Positions 16,691 through 23,029 of a stretch of 23,029 bases of DNA are shown here, one piece after another (within the stretch, counting starts at the first letter, position 1; each line of letters opens with the position of its first letter). The position numbers were made by a program, and so were the translations under genes. The notes under the pieces were generated by a model. The model was not told the DNA's origin and searched no databases. It saw only the letters and a program-made list of their open reading frames with translations. Origin of the DNA: CAYVMN01 sp043808585 (GTDB lineage Bacteria > Desulfobacterota > DSM-4660 > Desulfatiglandales > Desulfatiglandaceae); contig JAZDES010000124.1 in the NCBI GenBank assembly GCA_043808585.1, positions 1-23,029 of the forward strand. Direction: 5' to 3'.

Positions 16691-17749
16691 ATGCAACTTC
16701 AGCCACCAGAGAGCATTCTTATTGTCAAATTAAGTGCCATTGGGGATGTAGTCCACTCCCTTCCCTTCCTGGAGGTATTAAGAAAAAACTTCCCAGATGC
16801 CAAAATAGACTGGCTGGTTGAAGAGGACGCATTTCGGATCATTGATGGACATCCGGCCATTAACCGGCTGATAGTCTCCCACAGGAAGTCGTGGCAAAGG
16901 GGCCTTATGAGAGGTACAAAAGGGCCCATCTCAGTTTTAAGGGAGATCAGTCTCTTTTTGAGAAGTCTAAGGGCACAGGAGTACGATCTGGTCATAGACC
17001 TTCAGGGGCTGCTCAAGAGCGGGGTTTTGGCCGGGCTTTCGCTGGGGAGGAGGAAGATCGGCATGAGCAGCTCTAGAGAAGGGGGGTGGATCTTTCTCAA
17101 TGAGCGCCCTGTTCCAGTGGACTACGACCAGCATGCAATTGATAGGTATCTAGGCCTGGCCCGATACCTTGGGTGCGACTCAGCCCAATGGAATGGGTTA
17201 ATACCCATCCTCGAACGTGAAAAGGAGAGGATTAACCAGGTACTGAACAGAGAATATCTTAAGGAGGGTCCCCTCATCGCAATCAATCCCATGGCCAAGT
17301 GGAGGACAAAGCTCTGGGATCCGGGGCGATTTGCATCCCTTGCCGATAGGCTTGTGGATGACTTGGAATGTGAGGTCATCTTTACCGGCAGTGGCCAGGA
17401 CAGACGGGTCATCGAAGGGATAGCACAACGGATGAAGAGAAGCCCGATAATTCTGGCCGGGCGCACAGACCTGAAGGAACTGGCTCATCTTTATAGCAGG
17501 TGCAGGGTCCTCATTACTACGGATACCGGCCCGATGCACGTGGCGGTTGCTATGGGATGCCCAGTGGTGGCCCTATTTGGTCCTACTTCACCATGGCGTA
17601 CCGGTCCCTATGGCCCAGGCCAAAGGGTTATCAGGGCCGATGTTGACTGCAGCCCGTGCTTCAAGAAGAGGTGCAGGAATTTCATCTGCATGAAGGCGAT
17701 TACAGTGGAAGAGGTCTTTGATGCCGTTAAGGAGACGGTAGTGGCCTGA
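16691..17749 (+). CDS. waaC: Lipopolysaccharide heptosyltransferase I
   Basis: 352 residues from ATG 16691, which has GGAG at 16677-16680. A TTG at 16670 would extend it by seven residues. GT9 family: ILIVKLSAIGDVVHSLP (about 9-25, Asp19 in the catalytic region), DLVIDLQGLLKSG (99-111), the long NERPVPVDYDQHAIDRYLGL segment typical of WaaC, INPMAKWRTKLW (198-209), and TTDTGPMHVAVAMG with LFGPTSPWRTGPYG. WaaC adds the first heptose to Kdo. The C-terminal tail has Cys320, 323, 328 and 333, mirroring the waaF tail. It lies between gmhB and the Trm112-like gene, all in one direction. Confidence 0.92.
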   Translation: MQLQPPESILIVKLSAIGDVVHSLPFLEVLRKNFPDAKIDWLVEEDAFRIIDGHPAINRLIVSHRKSWQRGLMRGTKGPISVLREISLFLRSLRAQEYDLVIDLQGLLKSGVLAGLSLGRRKIGMSSSREGGWIFLNERPVPVDYDQHAIDRYLGLARYLGCDSAQWNGLIPILEREKERINQVLNREYLKEGPLIAINPMAKWRTKLWDPGRFASLADRLVDDLECEVIFTGSGQDRRVIEGIAQRMKRSPIILAGRTDLKELAHLYSRCRVLITTDTGPMHVAVAMGCPVVALFGPTSPWRTGPYGPGQRVIRADVDCSPCFKKRCRNFICMKAITVEEVFDAVKETVVA

Positions 17750-17783
17750 GGTAAAGTTCCTAATGGACAAGAAGGAGTAGGAA

Positions 17784-17954
17784 ATGGCTATAAGTAAGGA
17801 ACTGTTGGAGATCCTGGCGTGTCCCAAGTGCAAAGGAGATATCTATCTTACCGATGCCGGAGACGGTCTCATCTGCGATAATTGTAAATTGCTATACGAA
17901 ATTAAAGACGATATCCCCATCATGCTCATCGATGAGGCCAAGCCCCTGGGATAA
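17784..17954 (+). CDS. Trm112-like zinc-ribbon protein (YcaR type)
   Basis: 56 residues. Two CXXC pairs, CPKC (13-16) and CDNC (31-34), form a probable zinc ribbon. The segment KELLEILACPKCKG and the tail DDIPIMLIDEA are the standard ends of the Trm112/YcaR family (UPF0434). AAGGAG at 17772-17777 is a good ribosome binding site, six bases from ATG 17784. In gammaproteobacteria the YcaR gene lies close to lpxK and kdsB, so its presence at the end of an LPS operon is a recurring association. The bacterial function is not well defined; eukaryotic Trm112 activates methyltransferases. It ends 8 bp from the stop of the convergent operon. Confidence 0.9.
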   Translation: MAISKELLEILACPKCKGDIYLTDAGDGLICDNCKLLYEIKDDIPIMLIDEAKPLG

Positions 17955-17962
17955 ATGGGGGT

Positions 17963-18250
17963 TCAGAAGAGATCCTCGTTGAGGCCAGGGCCCTGCCTTC
18001 CTGGCCTCGTATATATGACATTGTACAGGTCCTCGAAGCCCTCAAAACACTGCCGGCACTCGTCTCCAGAGGCAGATTGTGTTTCGCCATGTGTCTTTTG
18101 GTCCTGTGAAAGGGGCTCCAGGTGAACATCGAATCCGACCTCCCTGTACATCTCAACTGCCTCGGAAAGTCGGGGTTCGCTTGCCACGAACTGCCTCGAC
18201 CAGCCCTGACGTCTCAGGAACTCGTCCCTTGATTCTTCCACGTCAGCCAA
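17963..18250 (-). CDS. Small uncharacterised acidic protein, last gene of the AACS operon
   Basis: 95 residues from TTG 18250. GGGGAAGAAA lies just upstream, and the start overlaps the previous gene's stop by 8 bp. I do not recognise a named domain. Visible features: a basic-aromatic segment RRQGWSRQFVASEPRLSEAV (14-33), an amphipathic helix EAVEMYREVGFDVHLEPL, and a single CX2C pair in DECRQCFEGFED. The charged central stretch is hydrophilic, and no membrane segment or signal peptide is seen. I think it is real because of the coupling to the upstream gene, the family-like sequence character, and the tight 8 bp convergent spacing to the Trm112-like gene. The alternative, a chance frame, is less likely. 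A GTG at 18241 is another possible start. Confidence 0.65.
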   Translation of the reverse strand: MADVEESRDEFLRRQGWSRQFVASEPRLSEAVEMYREVGFDVHLEPLSQDQKTHGETQSASGDECRQCFEGFEDLYNVIYTRPGRQGPGLNEDLF

Positions 18251-19115
18251 TTTCTTCCCCTTCCATAAGCGTGAGCGTCTTTTTGGCGAGATGGAAAAGG
18301 AGACGATCCCCCGGGCCTTTTTCAGGCTCCCACAGGGTGGGGAGGTCCCACGTGACGGCCCTGAACCCTACGCAGTCTGATTCCTTGGCCCTCAACTCAC
18401 CAGTGGCCTCTGGAGTCATCGCCATTTTTTCTTCAAAGGTCTCCGTAACATAGTCCGCAACAGGTCTGCTGAGGGTCAGCAAGGTCTCATCGTGATCCGC
18501 CAGATACCAGCCGAAGAGGCCTAGCCAGGCCTCCAGCACCTGCCGGATATGGTGTTCCTCTGCGAAGAGATAAGTTCCCTCACTGGGAAGGTCCTTGAAC
18601 ATAGACCTATAAGACCCCCCTTCTTCAATCGCCCCGGCCAGAGGGGAACCCTGCTGTTTCAGTCGTTTGAGCATATCCTCAACCCCGGATTGGTTCTCTT
18701 CCCACTGGCGGGCCAAATGGAGGGTGAGATGCCACTTGAGTGAATTCTCACGAGAAATGTCGCGGGGGTCTTGTCCCATCTGGCGGAGAATTCCTCTTAT
18801 CTCCCAAGGGGTATCCTCTGAAAAGGCCTTTTTCGAGGTGAGTCCCAAGAAGGTGGTGTAACCCTTGTCCAGGTTTTGGCTCATCCAGAGCTGGTATTCA
18901 GAGAGGAGTCTCAAGAAATCCCCATAAGGTCTCATGTCCTCTGAGGGCCTCTCGACTCGCACAAGTGATGCCTCAGGGGTTTCAACACCGGGCATGGGCC
19001 TCTCCATGAACCAGGGCTGACAGATAGTAAGGGGCGCAAAGTGGGTAAGTGCCCTCTCAAGATCCCTCCTGGTTATATACATATGAGGGAACAGAATTGC
19101 AGGCCCTTTGGTCAA
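18243..19115 (-). CDS. Uncharacterised conserved-looking soluble protein
   Basis: 290 residues from TTG 19115; an internal ATG at 19082 is possible. The start lies 8 bp after the acetoacetyl-CoA synthetase stop, and AGGAGG lies about 13 bases before the TTG. I do not recognise the family. The protein is soluble, with no signal peptide or membrane segment, and is rich in Trp. It has an N-terminal motif MYITRRDLERALTHFAPL, followed by ICQPWFMERP, and mostly helical sequence later (ENSLKWHLTLHLARQWEE, HHIRQVLEAWLGLFGWYL). Codon use looks like that of its neighbours, so it is not obviously foreign. Its position between the synthetase and the small CX2C protein, with overlapping translation signals, indicates one transcript. 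Function unknown. Confidence 0.8.
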   Translation of the reverse strand: MTKGPAILFPHMYITRRDLERALTHFAPLTICQPWFMERPMPGVETPEASLVRVERPSEDMRPYGDFLRLLSEYQLWMSQNLDKGYTTFLGLTSKKAFSEDTPWEIRGILRQMGQDPRDISRENSLKWHLTLHLARQWEENQSGVEDMLKRLKQQGSPLAGAIEEGGSYRSMFKDLPSEGTYLFAEEHHIRQVLEAWLGLFGWYLADHDETLLTLSRPVADYVTETFEEKMAMTPEATGELRAKESDCVGFRAVTWDLPTLWEPEKGPGDRLLFHLAKKTLTLMEGEEIG

Positions 19116-19123
19116 GGCTATAT

Positions 19124-21082
19124 CTAATCCTCCTGAAGTTCCTTTATGTTTCCATAGGAGTCAAGGACCTCCGGATTACTTAAGGCGTCCCTATTCAAAA
19201 CGGGCTGACCCTCTATTATCTTTTTGACGGCCAGTTCCACCTTCTTCATGTTCAATGTATAAGGAACGGCCGGGATAGAAATGATCTTTGCCGGGACGTG
19301 CCGCGGTGATGCATTGGTGCGGAGGGTCTGTTTGATCTTGTTCTTTAGATCGTCATTGAAATCATGGCCCTTGGCCATCTTGACAAAAAGGATGACGCGG
19401 ACATCACCTTTCCAGTTCTGCCCCACAACCAGGCTGTCCTCGATCTCTTCCATCTGTTCCACCTGACGGTATATCTCGGCGGTGCCGATCCTGACACCAC
19501 CCGGATTAAGGGTGGCATCGGAACGTCCATATATAATTACCCCTCCGGTATCTTCCCTTATCTCAATGAAGTCTCCGTGTCGCCAGACGTTGGGGTATAC
19601 ATCGAAATAGGCGGCGTGGTATTTCTCGTTGTTAGGGTCATCCCAGAAATAGATAGGCATTGAAGGGAAAGGAGCGGTACAGACAAGCTCCCCTTTTTGG
19701 TTGTACACGGGCTTTCCATTCTCATCATAAGACTCAACCTTCATGGCGAGACCTCTACACTGCAATTCGCCGCTATAAACAGGACCCATAGGGTTGCCCA
19801 GGGCAAAACATCCGTTCAGGTCTGAACCACCGGAGATGGAGGCCAACTGGATATCCTCTTTGACCTCTTTGTAGATAAACTCAAATCCCTCAATAGAGAG
19901 GGGGGATCCAGTGGAGGTAAGGGTCTTTAAGGAACTCAAGTCATAGTCCCTGCCAGGTTTGACGCCTTCTCCCATAATAGCCGAGATATAACCTGCGCTG
20001 GTACCAAATATAGTCATCTTTTCATCCTGGGCCAACTTCCACAACGCTCCAGGATCAGGGTGGAAAGGATTGCCATCAAAGAGGATCAGGCTCGCCCCTA
20101 GTCCTAAAGAACTTACCAGCCAGTTCCACATCATCCACCCACAGGTAGTGAAATAGAAGATCTTATCTTCCCGTTTTACATCGGTGTGGAACATGAGCTC
20201 TTTTAGGTGGTGTACGAGAATACCCCCGGCACTCTGTACCATGCACTTGGGGAGGCCTGTAGTGCCGGAGGTGAACATGATATAAAGAGGATGATCAGAG
20301 GGTAGCTGTTCAAATTCAATTTTGAGGCCCGACTCAGGCGACTTGAAATCGTTATACCCTATGGCATTGGGTATGTCCCCTATATCTGGTTCGGATTCTG
20401 TGTACGGGATCACAACCACCTTTTCAATAGAGGGTAAGTCTTTCAGGATATTGGAGACACGCTCCAAGGAATCCAATTTTTTTCCCTTGAAGGAATACCC
20501 ATTGGCGGTAAAGAGGACCTTGGGCCTGATCTGCCCAAAACGGTCAAGTACCCCCTTGATTCCAAAATCAGGAGAACAGGACGACCAGATAGCTCCCATG
20601 CTCGTGGCAGCAAGCATGGCAATGATGGCCTCCGGCATGTTTGGCACAAAACCGCCTAAGCGGTCTCCTGCTTTCACGCCCGCATCCTTCAGAGATCTGG
20701 CAACACGGGCCACTTCATCATAAAGTTCAGCATAGGTCATTTTGATTGAATCCTGAGCTTCTCCCTTGAAGATCAGGGCTACGTGATCATCTCTGTAACG
20801 AAGAAGATTTTCTGCAAAATTGAGCCTGGCACCCGAGAACCATTTCGCACCGGGCATTTTGGTAAGGTCATCTACCACTTGACTGTAAGGTTGAGACGCC
20901 TTCACATCTACAAGCTCCCACAGGGCCGCCCAGAAGTCGGGAATGTTTTCAATGGACCACTGATAAAGCGGGGCATATTCCCTAAAATCCTTGCCGTACC
21001 TTTCATTGATGAAGCCCATGAATCGGTACATATTGGTGCTTTTTATCCGTTCTTCTGAAGGTCTCCACAAAAGCTTTGGCAT
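19124..21082 (-). CDS. Acetoacetyl-CoA synthetase (acetoacetate-CoA ligase)
   Basis: 652 residues from ATG 21082. This start has GGAAGGGGG six bases upstream; the in-frame TTG at 21088 would sit directly on that site, so I reject it. Adenylate-forming (ANL) family: P-loop TSGTTGLPK at 271-279, FTTCGWMMWN (A-type core), the STGSPL segment, IYGRSDATLNPGGVRIGTAEI near the C-terminal hinge, and the catalytic Lys region NMKKVELAVKKI near 614. NMYRFMGFINERYG at the N-terminus, WSSCSPDFG and the length (about 650) point to acetoacetyl-CoA synthetase rather than acetyl-CoA synthetase. The reaction is acetoacetate + ATP + CoA to acetoacetyl-CoA + AMP + PPi, in the cytoplasm, for ketone or butyrate-type carbon use. 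First gene of a three-gene operon with two unknowns. Confidence 0.93.
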   Translation of the reverse strand: MPKLLWRPSEERIKSTNMYRFMGFINERYGKDFREYAPLYQWSIENIPDFWAALWELVDVKASQPYSQVVDDLTKMPGAKWFSGARLNFAENLLRYRDDHVALIFKGEAQDSIKMTYAELYDEVARVARSLKDAGVKAGDRLGGFVPNMPEAIIAMLAATSMGAIWSSCSPDFGIKGVLDRFGQIRPKVLFTANGYSFKGKKLDSLERVSNILKDLPSIEKVVVIPYTESEPDIGDIPNAIGYNDFKSPESGLKIEFEQLPSDHPLYIMFTSGTTGLPKCMVQSAGGILVHHLKELMFHTDVKREDKIFYFTTCGWMMWNWLVSSLGLGASLILFDGNPFHPDPGALWKLAQDEKMTIFGTSAGYISAIMGEGVKPGRDYDLSSLKTLTSTGSPLSIEGFEFIYKEVKEDIQLASISGGSDLNGCFALGNPMGPVYSGELQCRGLAMKVESYDENGKPVYNQKGELVCTAPFPSMPIYFWDDPNNEKYHAAYFDVYPNVWRHGDFIEIREDTGGVIIYGRSDATLNPGGVRIGTAEIYRQVEQMEEIEDSLVVGQNWKGDVRVILFVKMAKGHDFNDDLKNKIKQTLRTNASPRHVPAKIISIPAVPYTLNMKKVELAVKKIIEGQPVLNRDALSNPEVLDSYGNIKELQED

Positions 21083-21113
21083 AATCAACCCCCTTCCATT
21101 GCTAAAGATATCA

Positions 21114-21138
21114 TCGTTCCATTGGGAGGCTGGAACGA
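21114..21138. promoter_or_regulatory. Candidate operator upstream of the acetoacetyl-CoA synthetase
   Basis: Perfect 8 bp inverted repeat TCGTTCCA (21114-21121) / TGGAACGA (21131-21138) with a 9 bp spacer. It lies just downstream of the predicted start site and 30-55 bp upstream of ATG 21082, where a repressor would block transcription. A regulator gene is not visible in the window. Confidence 0.45.
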
Positions 21139-21152
21139 AATTCGGAGTGAGT

Positions 21153-21181
21153 TATTTACCACTAATTATCCCTTTTTTCAA
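21153..21181 (-). promoter_or_regulatory. Candidate promoter of the acetoacetyl-CoA synthetase operon
   Basis: Minus strand: TTGAAA (21181-21176), a 17 bp spacer, TAAATA (21158-21153). The -35 is good (5 of 6) and the -10 is weak (3 of 6). The long inverted-repeat element begins 14 bp upstream of the -35 box. Confidence 0.35.
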
Positions 21182-21194
21182 AAGAATAATACCG

Positions 21195-21499
21195 GTAATA
21201 CTTTAGCCCTTTGAAAACACTGAGGAGTAAGATGACAGACCGTGAGGGTCTTTTTTCCAAAGGACGTAACCCAAATTCTTCACAGCCTGTGGCACGCCCC
21301 CTTACCTTTAAATACAGTTTCTGCCAGGCAGGGGAGAGAGCTCTTCATAGGGACATCCTCTTATGGGGCTGTTCCGTAACGAGTTTCAAGACCTCACTGC
21401 CGTTCTATGAAATGATGCCGTCCTTTACGTCCTTTGGAAAAAAGACCCTCACGGTCTGTCATCTTACTCCTCAGTGTTTTCAAAGCGCTAAAGTATTAC
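21195..21499. repeat. 305 bp element with 75 bp near-perfect terminal inverted repeats
   Basis: The left arm 21195-21269 and right arm 21425-21499 are reverse complements at 74 of 75 positions; the only mismatch is 21208 against 21486. They enclose 155 bp of unrelated sequence. Each arm carries a small AGACC/GGTCT stem followed by a T6 run, directed inward. No target duplication is obvious at the outer edges, and no transposase is encoded. A 111-codon frame across it (21211-21546) reads through both arms and looks accidental. It could be a miniature non-autonomous transposable element or an invertible segment. It lies between the divergent synthetase and CobW-like genes. Confidence 0.92.
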
Positions 21500-21542
21500 T
21501 CATGATTGAAAATAAGGCTCTTCTCCCAATTAGTTGGGAGAA

Positions 21543-21836
21543 ATAGGACTTCTGCCAAACCTTTAATTCTTTGTAATTTTTAAGCATTTCACTCGAATCC
21601 TAGAATCCTTGAACCCTTGAATCCTTATCATCGACCAACTCTTTTGGAGATGATCCGAAAATAAATAAGGTTTTCCTGGCCTGAAATCAAGCCATAACTC
21701 ATTCCTGCAAAGGCTGGTCCCTTGGCGTTAGTACACGAACCGATCAGTCCCTGGAGAATGGGCACCTCTGTAAGCGTCTAACCAGCCCGCCTGGCGGCCA
21801 TTGGAGAAATGTGATAGGGTCTAAGTGCCAGATGCA
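21543..21836. other. Intergenic region upstream of the CobW-like gene
   Basis: About 290 bp without a gene. It contains the 8 bp tandem repeat at 21595-21626 and a 7 bp perfect stem GGCTGGT (21712-21718) / ACCAGCC (21781-21787) enclosing 62 nt, next to the palindrome CCGCCTGGCGG. I looked for a cobalamin riboswitch and did not find its B12 box. If the promoter at 21837-21868 is right, this stretch is upstream of transcription and is not a leader. Confidence 0.35.
21595..21626. repeat. Short tandem repeat, four 8 bp units
   Basis: Four head-to-tail units: GAATCCTA, GAATCCTT, GAACCCTT and GAATCCTT. Intergenic. Confidence 0.85.
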
Positions 21837-21868
21837 TGGACATAGCAGCTGATGTTTTTTGATATAAG
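21837..21868 (+). promoter_or_regulatory. Candidate extended -10 promoter for the CobW-like gene
   Basis: TG-A-TATAAG (21860-21868) is an extended -10 element. TGGACA (21837-21842) resembles a -35 but sits 20 bp away. The predicted start near 21875 gives a leader of about 38 nt to ATG 21913 and argues against the earlier GTG or TTG starts. Confidence 0.4.
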
Positions 21869-21912
21869 AGAAGGGGTTGAGAGTCGTGAATACTATTAGG
21901 AGGCCGACCTTT

Positions 21913-22839
21913 ATGACCGGAGCTTTAGATATTCAAGAGCATGGTAAAGCAAAATTATTACTTCTTGCCGGGTTCCTGGGCTCCGGGAAGACTACCCTGT
22001 TGAAAAGGATTCTCTCCTGGGAGACGGACCTATCCGGTACTGTGGTGCTTGTAAACGAATTCGGAAGGGTGGGAATCGATGGCGCGATTTTGAGGAATGC
22101 AGGATCGGATGTCATCGAACTTACCAGCGGGTGCATTTGCTGCACTATAAAGTCAGAACTTGCCCGAACCTTGAAAGACATATGTGATCGTTTCAACCCA
22201 AAGAGAATCCTGCTCGAGGCCACGGGGGTTGCTGAACCGGAGGCGGTTGCTTCTGTACTTGAAGATGAAGGGCTGAACCAGCGGATTGAAATCCAGAAGA
22301 TTGTCACCGTCTTGGACATCAAATTCTGGATAGCCAGAGAGATCTTTGGCCCTTTTTTCATGAATCAGATTGAGCAAGCTGACCTGATCCTGCTAAACAA
22401 GGTCGATCTGGTAGATAAAAATGAGGTCGCAAATTGCATTAGAGAAATTCACGAGACCATACCGCAGAGTAAAACAGTCCCTACAATCTACTGCGAAGTT
22501 GACCCCGAAATCCTATGGGCCGAGGGGTACAAACGTAATGGTGGACTTCATGCCCATATTGAAAAGGAAGACACTTACGTCGCGTTCGATTTTTCCACAG
22601 GCCAACCCCTAAACGAAGCCTGTTTTAATCATTTTCTGGAGGAGGTGCCCTGGGAGTTATTCCGAATAAAGGGACCAGTGCGATTCCCCGATCGTACTCT
22701 CTTGCTCAACTTTGTGGCCGGAAGGAGTGAGTGGGGAACCTGGGATGGTGATGAAAGGACCAGTTTGGCATTTGTGGGATGGAGAATAAACGGGGACAAG
22801 ATTATCGGGCAGCTGAAACGATGCGTGTTAGCTGAATAA
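21913..22839 (+). CDS. CobW/COG0523-family GTPase (metal chaperone type)
   Basis: 308 residues from ATG 21913, with AGGAGG at 21898-21903, nine bases upstream. In-frame TTG 21877 and GTG 21886 are possible longer starts. The Walker A is GFLGSGKT (20-27). The metal-binding CXCC signature is GCICC (73-77). LEATGVAEP (101-109) and LNKVDLV with NKVD at 162-165 are the Walker B/switch and guanine-specificity motifs. The shortened C-terminal domain (WELFRIKGPVRF, then a beta-rich tail) fits CobW_C. These GTPases deliver Zn, Co, Ni or Fe to client proteins. The metal and client cannot be read here: no nitrile hydratase, urease, cobalamin or zinc-regulon gene is adjacent, and no His-rich loop is present. 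It is a single gene transcribed away from the inverted-repeat element. Confidence 0.92.
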   Translation: MTGALDIQEHGKAKLLLLAGFLGSGKTTLLKRILSWETDLSGTVVLVNEFGRVGIDGAILRNAGSDVIELTSGCICCTIKSELARTLKDICDRFNPKRILLEATGVAEPEAVASVLEDEGLNQRIEIQKIVTVLDIKFWIAREIFGPFFMNQIEQADLILLNKVDLVDKNEVANCIREIHETIPQSKTVPTIYCEVDPEILWAEGYKRNGGLHAHIEKEDTYVAFDFSTGQPLNEACFNHFLEEVPWELFRIKGPVRFPDRTLLLNFVAGRSEWGTWDGDERTSLAFVGWRINGDKIIGQLKRCVLAE

Positions 22840-22876
22840 ACGGTAGAATTGGGTGTCAGGGAGGGGAGGCGATGTA

Positions 22877-23029
22877 TCAACTTTGATGGGAACTCTTTTT
22901 TAGGGTTCGGTAGATGTCGCCTATTGAACGCAGCCGCACCTTTTTCCCTTTTTTCACAAAAAAGGTCTTCTCAATCCTGTTCCAGACACTCTTTCCGACT
23001 GTTCTCGGGAAATCACGGGGAATCGGGCT
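22877..23029 (-). CDS. C-terminal 50 residues of an unrecognised protein
   Basis: An open frame enters from the right edge and stops at TGA 22879-22877. The end is basic (FFVKKGKKVRLRSIGDIYRT, then LKKSSHQS). I do not recognise the family. The minus frame is preferred because the residue composition looks like a normal protein tail and it converges on the CobW-like gene with a 37 bp gap. The plus strand is also open here, from ATG 22913, without a good ribosome binding site. Confidence 0.5.
   Translation of the reverse strand, partial: SPIPRDFPRTVGKSVWNRIEKTFFVKKGKKVRLRSIGDIYRTLKKSSHQS

Noticed and set aside
18079..18453. 124-codon plus-strand open frame opposite the two unknown genes
   Set aside because: It overlaps two coupled minus-strand genes whose frames have better ribosome binding sites and composition. 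It is a shadow frame.
21521..21542. Hairpin TTCTCCCAA-TTAG-TTGGGAGAA as a terminator
   Set aside because: A 9 bp stem is present, but no T tract follows on either strand and no gene ends nearby.
21211..21546. 111-codon open frame across the inverted-repeat element
   Set aside because: It reads through both inverted arms and the core, so its ends encode opposite strands of the same repeat. There is no ribosome binding site and no protein-like composition.
21547..21912. Cobalamin riboswitch ahead of the CobW-like gene
   Set aside because: The conserved B12 box and the expected core elements are not visible, and the likely promoter is downstream of most of this region.
22913..23029. Plus-strand gene start at the right edge
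   Set aside because: The frame is open, but the upstream sequence has no good ribosome binding site and the minus-strand frame looks more like protein. It cannot be excluded without the neighbouring sequence.

Overview
The window looks like part of the chromosome of a Gram-negative anaerobe of the former Deltaproteobacteria (Desulfobacterota, most like a sulfate reducer or syntroph). This is inferred from gene content and order, not from a database search: a two-subunit glycyl-tRNA synthetase, lpxC apart from a waaA-lpxK-lpxL-waaF-gmhB-waaC block, a DUF4390 protein in front of an NtrY-like kinase, an acetoacetyl-CoA synthetase, and hairpin-rich intergenic repeats built from CCCGC/GCGGG stems. 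The window is mainly housekeeping and cell-envelope genes. I see no phage, CRISPR array, tRNA or rRNA. I did not find a convincing new multi-gene system; the oddities are a broken waaA, a long inverted repeat, and an uncharacterised gene pair.

Layout, left to right. 1-232 (minus) is the N-terminal end of a probable epoxyqueuosine-reductase-like protein, then a 0.5 kb gap with possible gene debris and a promoter. 750-2072 is a GMC-type flavin oxidoreductase. 2304-5305 is glyQ-glyS behind a good sigma70-like promoter. After a palindromic repeat, mltA runs leftward (5579-6784) and shares a 450 bp divergent region with lpxC (7235-8164), which ends in a strong terminator. 8415-11336 holds the DUF4390 protein and the NtrY-like kinase, without an NtrX partner. 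A second, inverted copy of the palindromic repeat follows.

11632-17954 is a compact LPS operon: waaA (Kdo transferase), lpxK (lipid A 4'-kinase), lpxL (acyltransferase), waaF and waaC (heptosyltransferases), gmhB (heptose bisphosphate phosphatase) and a Trm112-like zinc-ribbon protein. With lpxC it covers deacetylation, 4'-phosphorylation, Kdo addition, late acylation and inner-core heptose addition. waaA is split by one extra base in a G10 run; the displaced C-terminus is intact and overlaps lpxK by ATGA.

A converging minus-strand operon (21082 down to 17963) encodes acetoacetyl-CoA synthetase and two tightly coupled proteins that I do not recognise. Its promoter region has a candidate operator and abuts a 305 bp element with 75 bp terminal inverted repeats (74/75 matched). 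On the other side, 21913-22839 encodes a CobW/COG0523 metal-trafficking GTPase, and the right edge cuts into the C-terminus of an unrecognised minus-strand gene.
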